Below, piece by piece: positions 4,508 through 10,609 of a stretch of 10,737 nt of DNA. The first letter of the stretch is position 1. The number at the start of each line of letters is the position of its first letter. Made by a program: the position numbers and the translations under genes. The notes beneath the pieces were generated by a model. That model was not told the origin of the DNA. It saw only the letters and a program-made list of their open reading frames with translations, and made no database searches. Source of the stretch: Deltaproteobacteria bacterium (GTDB lineage: Bacteria; Desulfobacterota; Desulfobacteria; Desulfobacterales; ETH-SRB1); NCBI GenBank assembly GCA_019309665.1, contig JAFDFV010000147.1:1-10737 (forward strand), given 5' to 3'.

Positions 4508-6160
4508 ATGAAAAATTTGGATTATAATAAAAAGGACTGGCTCAAAGATGCGGTTCCAATGGATAAGGCACTATCCTCATCAAAGAAATTGAGACAACTT
4601 GTCGATGCTTTGTTTGAGGAAATCGCACCGCTGATAAAAGTTTCCAGTAAATCCAGGCAGAAAGAAGCGCTAAAAACAACGCTGATGAACCTGATTCGCG
4701 CTCACCAACTCGATAAACCGGTCAGGTATTCGAGAGATAAGAACCGCTATACGAGGGACAGGCGCTATGGAAAACTATATTTCAAATACGACCGGCTTAT
4801 CCCGATAATCGACGCCCTGGAAGGCCTGGGCTACATCGAGCAGAGTTCCTTTTACTTCGACCATGAAAAAAAAGGAGAAGGACTACAAACCCGTATGTGG
4901 GGCACAGACAAACTTTGGTCACTCTGTCAGGAATACCGACTATTACAAGCCTTCCCTCTGGTCCCTGAACTCCCAGAAGACGAAGAGATAATCATCTTGC
5001 GCGACGAGGATGGAAAAGAAATAGGATACAGGGAAACAAAACAAACCAGACAAATGCGCGAAGACCTGAAAAACTATAACAACTTTATCGATAAACACAG
5101 GATTACCGTGCGACTGGACGGAGTAACGGTAGTAGATAATAGATTTCTGGTCGAGAAGCTCTATGGAAACATCAAGAATGGTAAAATCTGGATTGAATCA
5201 GTTAAATTCAATAATAATCACTATCAATATAATTATACTACACCAATACCATCCTTCAATAGACATAAGAAACCATTCCATATCAATCCATTTTGTATTA
5301 TCCACAAACTAATAGACAGAATACCGGCATATAAGACCGCTCCATCTTCTCCCATTACTCATACGAAACGGAGGATAACCTTACTGCGCACGCTTTTGCG
5401 ACGATTTTGGTCTGATGCGCATCTGTTCCAGAAAGACATTGAAAGGCGCAGTTATGAAATCAGTCGTATTCCATGGAAGATGAGACAGGATGTTTTGGGG
5501 GAGGAGTTCCGGCTCCAAGACATCGGTATCGATGAACTGTTTTTCGTGCTGGACTATGAGCACCTACGCCGAATCTTCAACCTCAAATCGTGGGAACAAG
5601 GTGGGAGGGCCTATGGTTCATTCCATCAGCATATGCTTCGCAAATACATGCGCAAGGACATCCTGATAGACGGCCAGCCGACAACGGAAATCGACTTCTC
5701 CGCATATCATATTCGAATGCTTTATCACCGAAAAGATATTGACTACACAGATGACCCGTATTCTGTCTGCGAAGGCCCGGAAATGAGAACCATTTACAAA
5801 GCAGTGGGTCTTATAGCTATAAACGCCAAGAAGAGCGAAGCTTGTGGGGCCATACACGAAGAACTGAAAGACAGGAAAATACCGGTGCCACGACGAGATG
5901 AGCCTTTTAAAACGCTTGTTAGAAAATTCAAGGAGGCCCACAGGGCCATTGAGCAATACTTGTTTTCTGGCATAGGCTTAACACTTCAAAACATAGATAG
6001 TCATATTATGAATGCTATTTTGATGAGACTTATGGATAAAGGGATTTTAGGTCTATCGGTTTATGACAGCGTTATTGTAGCAGAACAACACGAAGCATTC
6101 ACAAAGGAGGTGATGACAAAGGAATATAAAAAGATAATGGGCTTTAAACCCAGATTTTAG
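4508..6160 (+). CDS. replication protein with family A polymerase-like palm
   Basis: I start at the ATG at 4508, with AGGAAAG just upstream; the in-frame TTG at 4481 lies at the terminator's T-tract. The product has 550 residues. Residues about 50-140 look like a winged-helix region of replication initiators (YDRLIPIIDALEGLGYIEQ, then LQTRMWGTDKL). The C-terminal third resembles superfamily A polymerases: motif A EIDFSAYHIRMLY with D396; motif B with R427 and K431 spaced R-x3-K as in the Pol I O-helix; motif C SVYDSVIV with D520. The compact palm recalls TV-Pol proteins of mobile elements and viruses, but I see no exonuclease, Walker-type helicase or clear fingers insertion. It probably initiates and primes or copies element DNA; activity is inferred. 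Confidence 0.75.
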   Translation: MKNLDYNKKDWLKDAVPMDKALSSSKKLRQLVDALFEEIAPLIKVSSKSRQKEALKTTLMNLIRAHQLDKPVRYSRDKNRYTRDRRYGKLYFKYDRLIPIIDALEGLGYIEQSSFYFDHEKKGEGLQTRMWGTDKLWSLCQEYRLLQAFPLVPELPEDEEIIILRDEDGKEIGYRETKQTRQMREDLKNYNNFIDKHRITVRLDGVTVVDNRFLVEKLYGNIKNGKIWIESVKFNNNHYQYNYTTPIPSFNRHKKPFHINPFCIIHKLIDRIPAYKTAPSSPITHTKRRITLLRTLLRRFWSDAHLFQKDIERRSYEISRIPWKMRQDVLGEEFRLQDIGIDELFFVLDYEHLRRIFNLKSWEQGGRAYGSFHQHMLRKYMRKDILIDGQPTTEIDFSAYHIRMLYHRKDIDYTDDPYSVCEGPEMRTIYKAVGLIAINAKKSEACGAIHEELKDRKIPVPRRDEPFKTLVRKFKEAHRAIEQYLFSGIGLTLQNIDSHIMNAILMRLMDKGILGLSVYDSVIVAEQHEAFTKEVMTKEYKKIMGFKPRF

Positions 6161-6319
6161 CACCAGACGCAACACTACAAGCACCATCTCATTAAACTGG
6201 CGGGGCCACCCAAGCCCCACAAGGTCGCCATAGTGCGACTGGACTCGCCATGGGCGGGACAATACCGTCTTCTGGAACCGACCAGCACAGGGCCTGTCAA
6301 ATCAAAATTGGAGGTCATT
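6161..6319. other. GC-rich spacer between rep and xis-like genes
   Basis: This stretch is visibly richer in G and C than the DNA to its left. It contains short inverted repeats, such as GGGGC/GCCCC (6202-6218) and GTCGC/GCGAC near 6224-6239. The replication-gene frame remains open after its TAG as far as 6412. The spacer ends in TTGGAGG (about 6309-6315), which serves the overlapping starts at 6320 and 6327. It could hold a promoter for xis-int or be degraded coding sequence. Confidence 0.4.
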
Positions 6320-6326
6320 ATGAACA

Positions 6327-6650
6327 ATGGACCAATTAGAACAAAGTTTGGGGAAAGCGTTGCGTGCCAAGGATGTTGCCGAATATCTGGGAATGAATGT
6401 GAAACACATTAGGAATTATTACAAGGAGTTAGGTGGAATACGCTTGGGGCGCCATTATAGATTCTTTGAAAAGGAGATTTATTATGCCATACAAAAAAGG
6501 ACAGAAGTGGGTAGCCCAAGTGAGGAAAGAGAGCAAGAGATTGGAAAAGGTGTTTTTGACCAAGAAGGAAGCCAAGGACTGGGAATCCAAGATGAGGCGA
6601 AAGCCTGTCAAAGATTGGAGCAAGAAGACCGTCACGGCCTGTTTGGGTGA
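6327..6650 (+). CDS. excisionase-like helix-turn-helix protein
   Basis: The 107-residue protein has a MerR/excisionase-type HTH at about 12-50: LRAKDVAEYLGMNVKHIRNYY, followed by a wing and RLGRHYRFFEKEIYYAI, the usual pattern of HTH_17 proteins encoded next to integrases. Residues after about 57 are polar and charged and are encoded in DNA that overlaps the first 167 bases of the integrase in another frame. GGAGG lies 11-12 bases upstream; an ATG at 6320 in a different frame is better placed but gives only 30 residues. The probable role is recombination directionality factor or integrase-gene regulator. It may end its folded part near 57, with the tail kept only because of the overlap. Confidence 0.8.
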   Translation: MDQLEQSLGKALRAKDVAEYLGMNVKHIRNYYKELGGIRLGRHYRFFEKEIYYAIQKRTEVGSPSEEREQEIGKGVFDQEGSQGLGIQDEAKACQRLEQEDRHGLFG

Positions 6651-7581
6651 TTGGGCACAGGTCTATCTCGATGTGGCCAAGGTGAAGTTCACAACCAAGA
6701 CCTACAAGGAAAAGGTCTCGATGTTTAAGCGCTTCTTTAAGGTCATCAATTCGGCTCTTCCGGTCTCGGAATTGAAGCCAGCCAATGTGCTGGACTACAT
6801 TATCAAACAAATGGAGGGTCGTTCGGGTTATGCCGCCAACAAGGACCGCAAGAATCTGGTCGCTGCCTGGAACTGGGGCATGAAATACATGAATCCAACC
6901 CTGCTTGGCCCGAACCCGTGTCTTGTAGATAGGATGCCAGAGGTGAGGTCACCAAGGTATGTGCCATCAGAGGAGGACTTCTGGAAGGTATATACCGTTG
7001 CGGAAGGCCAGGACAAAGTGATGCTCATGACGTTCCTGCATCTCGCCGCAAGACGGGGAGAGGTGTTCCGCATGGAATGGACAACGGATGTGGATTTCGC
7101 TAACAGCCGTGTCCGGCTATGGACTCGCAAACGCAAGGACGGAACCTACGAGTATGACTGGCTTCCCATGACCAAGGAATTGCGGAAATCGTTATTGTGG
7201 TGGTGGGAACACAGGCCGATAAAAGACAAGCCCAATGTATTCCTGTGTCTGGATGAAACGGCATTCACCCGTGAGTATTACGGCCAGCCCTTCAAATGCA
7301 GAATTCATTTCATGCGACGTCTCTGCGACAAAGCCAAAGTGGAACCTTTTGGCTTCCACGCTATCCGGCACCTAACGGCTTCCACACTGTTCAATCAGGG
7401 GTATGATGTGGGGGTGATTCAATCCATCCTCCGGCACAAAAGCCCCAGTACAACGGAGCGGTATTTGAAGAGTATCGGCATGGAAAGAGTGCGAGACGCC
7501 CTGGAAAGCTTGCCCTCCAAACCGGCGGAGGTCGTGTCGATTGATATTGACCGAGTCTACGAACGAACGTTAGGAGAGTGA
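6484..7581 (+). CDS. int: tyrosine recombinase (integrase)
   Basis: The ATG at 6484 has AAGGAG seven bases upstream and gives 365 residues; the upstream GTG at 6433 is less likely. The N-terminal part is a basic arm-binding and core-binding region (SAM-like helices at about 50-150). The catalytic domain shows R190 in ARRGEVFRM, a lysine-bearing beta-hairpin (TRKRKDGTYEY), H292 and R295 in HAIRH, H318 in LRHKSPSTTERY, and the nucleophile Y327. All expected active-site positions are present, so the enzyme looks intact. It should integrate and excise the element at the 44 bp tRNA-Glu repeat, which lies only 90 bases beyond its stop codon, the usual placement for tRNA-targeting integrases. Confidence 0.96.
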   Translation: MPYKKGQKWVAQVRKESKRLEKVFLTKKEAKDWESKMRRKPVKDWSKKTVTACLGDWAQVYLDVAKVKFTTKTYKEKVSMFKRFFKVINSALPVSELKPANVLDYIIKQMEGRSGYAANKDRKNLVAAWNWGMKYMNPTLLGPNPCLVDRMPEVRSPRYVPSEEDFWKVYTVAEGQDKVMLMTFLHLAARRGEVFRMEWTTDVDFANSRVRLWTRKRKDGTYEYDWLPMTKELRKSLLWWWEHRPIKDKPNVFLCLDETAFTREYYGQPFKCRIHFMRRLCDKAKVEPFGFHAIRHLTASTLFNQGYDVGVIQSILRHKSPSTTERYLKSIGMERVRDALESLPSKPAEVVSIDIDRVYERTLGE

Positions 7582-7594
7582 AATGAGAGGCCGG

Positions 7595-7641
7595 AAAAAC
7601 AAAAAGCCGTCTGTGAAGCCGTCATCTCCACAAGCGGCTTT
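7595..7641 (-). terminator. tRNA terminator and right arm-type sites
   Basis: Read on the minus strand, downstream of the tRNA, AAAGCCG (7641-7635) pairs with CGGCTTT (7609-7603) and a T-tract interrupted by one G follows to 7595, giving an intrinsic terminator. An inner pairing AAGCCG/CGGCTT (7640-7635 with 7621-7616) is an alternative. The same bases hold two AGCCGTC repeats (7605 and 7617, 12 apart) and the 14-mer shared with 216-229, so the stretch also looks like the right-hand integrase arm sites. By replacing the old downstream DNA of the tRNA gene, the element supplies its own terminator. Confidence 0.65.
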
Positions 7642-7670
7642 AATGAAAAGACATAAAACCTTTAATTTAT

Positions 7671-7714
7671 TGGTGATCCCACGGGGAATTGAACCCCGGT
7701 TTCCGGCGTGAGAG
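7671..7714. repeat. attachment site within the intact tRNA
   Basis: This is the 44 bp copy matching 92-135 base for base. The distance between the repeats gives the size of the excised circle, 7579 bp. Excision would rejoin the tRNA 5' half to the copy at 92-135. Confidence 0.95.
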
Positions 7715-7745
7715 GCCGGCGTCCTGACCGCTAGACGATGGGACC
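7671..7745 (-). tRNA. tRNA-Glu (anticodon CTC)
   Basis: The 75-base gene on the minus strand starts GGTCCCA and ends TGGGATC-A-CCA, with the CCA encoded. The acceptor stem pairs fully with one G-U. The anticodon arm CCGGC-CTCTCAC-GCCGG shows CTC, reading GAG. The T arm CCGGG-GTTCAATTC-CCCG(T) is canonical. The 3' part, 7671-7714, is the attachment repeat contributed by the element, and the 5' part, 7715-7745, is host DNA, so the gene remains complete after integration. Confidence 0.97.
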
Positions 7746-7781
7746 ATTTAATTTTTAAACCTAAGTTGTAAGTTGAGCATA

Positions 7782-7808
7782 ATTATAGAAAAGGGTATAC
7801 TTTGTCAA
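7782..7808 (-). promoter_or_regulatory. promoter of the tRNA-Glu gene
   Basis: On the minus strand, TTGACA (7808-7803) and TATAAT (7787-7782) are both perfect hexamers with a 15-base spacer, slightly short. The tRNA 5' end at 7745 lies about 37 bases past the -10 box. This places a strong promoter in host DNA reading through the tRNA toward the element end. Confidence 0.7.
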
Positions 7809-7816
7809 ATATTATT

Positions 7817-8029
7817 TTATAGATTTGAATACTTCTCAATCCTTTTGCCCTTTCTGTAACCGAAAACAAAATATATTATACAACCGATAAAAGGGATAAG
7901 AGCAATTATTCCCCATATAAACTTATATGCCAGTTTACCAAAATCCTTCTTAGCTATATCAAATATGGCCAGGCAGGTTATTGCGTAAAACGCTATGCCA
8001 AGACCTACAAAAAATGTTGTGGTATTCAA
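7817..8029 (-). CDS. PLDc_N-like small membrane protein
   Basis: The 70-residue protein starts with TTG at 8029, supported by AAAGGAT at 8034-8040 five bases upstream. It has two transmembrane segments, at about 4-24 and 36-58, joined by a polar loop (DIAKKDFGKLAYK). The second carries the pattern FIWGIIALIPFIGCIIYFVFG, and the protein ends RKGKR. This matches the PLDc_N module, found at the start of cardiolipin synthases and as free-standing small proteins, whose separate function is not established. It lies in host DNA upstream of the tRNA on the same strand and has no visible link to the mobile element. Confidence 0.7.
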   Translation of the reverse strand: MNTTTFFVGLGIAFYAITCLAIFDIAKKDFGKLAYKFIWGIIALIPFIGCIIYFVFGYRKGKRIEKYSNL

Positions 8030-8044
8030 TTTTATCCTTTCAAG

Positions 8045-8202
8045 CTAAGTTGAGCAATTTTTTGCGAAGAAATGTGCCAAGATCTTGATGCAGCAAGGAC
8101 TTGCGAAAAGCGTAGGCATACCAATGGATATGTCGAGACTTTTCGCAAGTCCTTGATGCGCAAGAGATTGGTGTAGGTCGAGTAAAAAATCGCTCAATTT
8201 AG
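8045..8202. mobile_element. 158 bp MITE-like palindrome
   Basis: The ends are 19-base inverted repeats, CTAAGTTGAGCAATTTTTT at the left and the complement of CTAAATTGAGCGATTTTTT at the right, with two mismatches. Inside, 8094-8110 and 8139-8155 form a perfect 17 bp stem, and GGCATA/TATGTC pair in the centre, so nearly the whole unit can fold into one long hairpin. No gene is present. The right end contains the stop codon of the transglycosylase gene. A non-autonomous miniature transposable element is the best reading; a large structured terminator for the upstream minus-strand gene is the alternative. Flanking target duplications are not clear. Confidence 0.6.
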
Positions 8203-9058
8203 TTCAATAATTCAAATATTTTTAATATAGTATCCACATAATAGTTACTATGGTTATAATGATAAATGACCTTATAGGCATCTTTTCTGTCTATTCCCGG
8301 ATGCCATCCGTAATGGCCGAGATATGTTGCTATACTTATTATAGCATCAGCATGGTTAAAAAGATCAACACTTCCATCTCCGTCCCCATCTTTTGCGAAT
8401 GAGAGAATACTGCTTGGCATGAATTGAGCTATACCCAATGCCCCCGCAAAAGAGCCATTAATATTACATATATAATAAAAGCTTTGAGTTCTGAATAAGC
8501 CCATTTTGATTTCCTGTCTGACCACTTATTGAATTCTTCCCTTGTAAGGCTGCAAGATTTTGAATTCTTATCCCAGACCATCTCACGGATGTTTAAATCC
8601 GACAAAGAAGCCAGCGTTGAAAGAGTGTTTAAAACAGATCTGTTCCCAATTACTTTTCCAAGTCTTGTTTCAACTAAAATTATAGAGGTTATAATTTTTT
8701 TGTCCACGCCGTATATTCTTTCCGCACTTGAAAGCTCTGTACTATATTTGCTCATATATTTTTTTGCCTTCTTAATGGAGCTTTTGGAAGTGAACTGATC
8801 GTAATTTAATTTAGCTTCGCTATGCACGAAATATCGAGAAACACCTTTAAAATCAAAATAGACCTCTGGTCTGCTGTATAAATCCTTTATCATGCCTTTA
8901 TCAAAATCTTCTATTATTAGTCTTTGCTGCAGGGATTCAAAATATACCCTGCTGTTATCTGCAATAGCCTGGTTTTGAAAAGATGGCACGGCAATTAATA
9001 TCAACAAACCTGTAATCAGAACTATAATTGTGCTGTAGTTAATCTTAATAGGCATCAT
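8199..9058 (-). pseudogene. MltB-type lytic murein transglycosylase, frameshifted
   Basis: The family cleaves peptidoglycan strands in the periplasm, forming 1,6-anhydro-muramyl ends. From the ATG at 9058 (GGAGAG five bases upstream), an N-terminal hydrophobic signal at about 10-30 leads into a catalytic domain with the active-site motif ILVETRLGK, Glu at residue 130. After ...KWAYSELKAF the frame is lost. The rest continues in the neighbouring frame (FYYICNINGSFAGALGIAQF, a calcium-type loop DGDGDGSVD, YLGHYGW) to TAA at 8199-8201. One missing T in the run at 8477-8480 explains the break. Both halves are otherwise well preserved, so a recent mutation or a sequencing/assembly error is likely. 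The upper frame alone would lack the substrate-binding half. Confidence 0.85.
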
Positions 9059-9424
9059 CGCTACTCTCCGGGTAATAATTTGATTAATTAAGTTAAAAAA
9101 ATCAAAATCTCAACACCATTTTCTATAGACTTTCAGATAATTCATTTCACAAGGTTAGAAAGAAAAATCTGAGTAAGTCATGCTTAGGAACGGGGACGAA
9201 ATAACTTCCCCAAGTAGGCGCATAGATTTGGGTCAAATCACTGCAACCACCCTTGCCTTTGGCTACCCTTCGCCTCCGTCACCGTCAGGCTGGGTCTGGA
9301 CTTTGCCTGATATTTGTGTCATAAATATCAAACATCACCATTTAGCAGACTGGCCTTGCCCTGCACACAACAAGGCATGGAGCACCGGGACTGCTCATTA
9401 TTGGCGTTATTCTTTGGAGGCAAG
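9059..9424. other. structured intergenic region between mltB and xylanase
   Basis: No convincing gene is present; the plus frame 9180-9428 has no ribosome site and no recognisable product. The part near 9059-9150 is AT-rich and could hold divergent promoters. The part from about 9183 is GC-richer and highly structured: a perfect 8 bp stem TGATATTT/AAATATCA at 9308-9330, GCCTTG/CAAGGC at 9353-9376, and ATG(G)AGCA/TGCTCAT at 9377-9398. The abrupt change of composition suggests inserted DNA such as a recombination site or mobile-element remnant. Confidence 0.5.
9365..9412 (+). other. attC-like folded site (tentative)
   Basis: The order is ACACAAC (9365-9371), AAGGC, ATGGAGCA (9377-9384), a seven-base loop, TGCTCAT (9392-9398), TATTGGC, GTTATTC (9406-9412). 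The inner arms pair over 7 bp with exactly one extrahelical G, the asymmetry typical of integron attC sites. GTT and AAC occupy the outer-box positions, but the outer boxes do not fully match the GTTRRRY consensus. The xylanase start codon follows 12 bases later. No integron integrase is in the window, so this is only a candidate. Confidence 0.3.
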
Positions 9425-10609
9425 ATGATTAAAATATTTTTATTTATGTTATTATTATTGCTTAATTGCAACAACTTATTGTTTGCCCAATCAGAAGAAC
9501 CGCTTGGGCCACGTTTACGAACAATAGTAAAGAATAAATATGCCAATGATATAATTATAGGCGCAACCACTGGCTCTTGGGCTTTTGGTACTGATACAGG
9601 TGTAATTCTTGACCGTGAGTTTAGTTATGTAACCCCGGAAAACGATTTTAAACAGTCAACTATCCATCCTGGTCCGGGAGTTTGGAATTGGGCGGCATCA
9701 GATGCATGGATACAGCACATCGTCAATAATAGTCAGATTTTAAGGATGCATTGTCCTATTGGACCGCAATGCTCTGCTTGGGCAAGAGATGATAATAGAA
9801 CTGCCGAAGAACTTGAAAATAATTTACGAAAATTTCTTACAGCAGTTTGTAAACGTTACAATGGTAAAACAGGCTTTGAATACATGGACGTAGTCAATGA
9901 AACCGTTGTGCGGGGCGCATGGCATACAAATAAGCCTGGAGTGACATGGGAATGTCCTTGGTACAAAATCGGACTGGATGAAAATAATATCCCATTATAT
10001 ATAAAAATTGCTTTTGAAATCGCCCAACAATATGCCCCTAACTTGAAGTTTATTTATAACCACCATGAAAGTAATCCTGATTCATGGAAGTTAATTATAA
10101 AAACAATAAAACATTTAAGAGATAGCGGTCTTAGAGTTGATGGCATAGGTTGGCAAGCCCACATTAATAATGGTTGGGCAACTACCGAAAATTTAAATGA
10201 GTTAAGAGCATTAATTGACCTGGCACACAATAATGATCTTGAATTTCATATCACAGAAGCAAGTGTTTGGCTAAAAGATGGTAATTCTCAAGAAAATCTC
10301 CAGAAACAAAAGTTAAAAGCATTAGTTAATTGGGCACACAAAAATAATTTTAAGTTACACACTACGAAACCGAGCGATTTATCAAAAGATGTTAATTTCC
10401 AAGAGTATCTTCAGAAGCAAGCAGATACATATTACGCTATCATGAATGTTTTGCTTGAAAAACGTTTTACCGGAAAAGTTGGCTGGAACGTATGGTATAT
10501 TGATGATGGATATTATGCTATTCAAAGAGCACTTTTAAATGGGAACGAAACTAAAAAAACGCAAACTTACAAGAAAAAAGACAAGATTGAGAAAGCAAGA
10601 GCCGAATGA
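9425..10609 (+). CDS. GH10 endo-1,4-beta-xylanase, secreted
   Basis: The enzyme hydrolyses internal beta-1,4 bonds of xylan with retention. The ATG at 9425 follows TTTGGAGG by four bases; the upstream frame extension to 9314 has no ribosome site. The 394-residue product begins with a signal peptide (a leucine-rich stretch at 5-19, likely cleavage after FAQ near 22). GH10 landmarks are VTPENDFK (69-76), the acid/base Glu159 in DVVNETV, YNHHESN (211-217), GWQAHI (242-247), the nucleophile Glu278 in HITEAS, and the last barrel strand KVGWNVWYIDD (351-361). Residues 263-295 and 300-332 form an internal duplication, and the second copy lacks the catalytic Glu. The lysine-rich C-terminal tail (about 375-394) is unusual. 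No carbohydrate-binding module is visible. Confidence 0.93.
   Translation: MIKIFLFMLLLLLNCNNLLFAQSEEPLGPRLRTIVKNKYANDIIIGATTGSWAFGTDTGVILDREFSYVTPENDFKQSTIHPGPGVWNWAASDAWIQHIVNNSQILRMHCPIGPQCSAWARDDNRTAEELENNLRKFLTAVCKRYNGKTGFEYMDVVNETVVRGAWHTNKPGVTWECPWYKIGLDENNIPLYIKIAFEIAQQYAPNLKFIYNHHESNPDSWKLIIKTIKHLRDSGLRVDGIGWQAHINNGWATTENLNELRALIDLAHNNDLEFHITEASVWLKDGNSQENLQKQKLKALVNWAHKNNFKLHTTKPSDLSKDVNFQEYLQKQADTYYAIMNVLLEKRFTGKVGWNVWYIDDGYYAIQRALLNGNETKKTQTYKKKDKIEKARAE
10211..10420 (+). repeat. tandem duplication inside the xylanase gene
   Basis: Codons 263-295 (10211-10309) and 300-332 (10322-10420) align over 33 residues without gaps, with 16 identities; the offset is 37 residues. Shared elements are LAH/WAH, N, H, T, S, KD, N, QE and LQKQ. 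The first copy holds the nucleophile HITEAS; the second reads HTTKPS. DNA similarity is also visible, as in TTAATTGACCTGGCACACAA versus TTAGTTAATTGGGCACACAA. Confidence 0.75.

Noticed and set aside
6409..6810. 133-residue minus frame opposite xis and int
   Set aside because: It is the shadow of the integrase coding strand; the integrase catalytic residues show that the plus strand is coding.
7583..7711. 42-codon plus frame after the integrase running through the arm sites into the tRNA
   Set aside because: Its C-terminal half is the antisense of the tRNA-Glu gene (VIPRGIEPRFPA), a common spurious ORF.
9180..9428. 82-residue plus frame upstream of the xylanase
   Set aside because: It lacks a ribosome site, is Pro/Trp/His-rich without a fold, and overlaps structured DNA.
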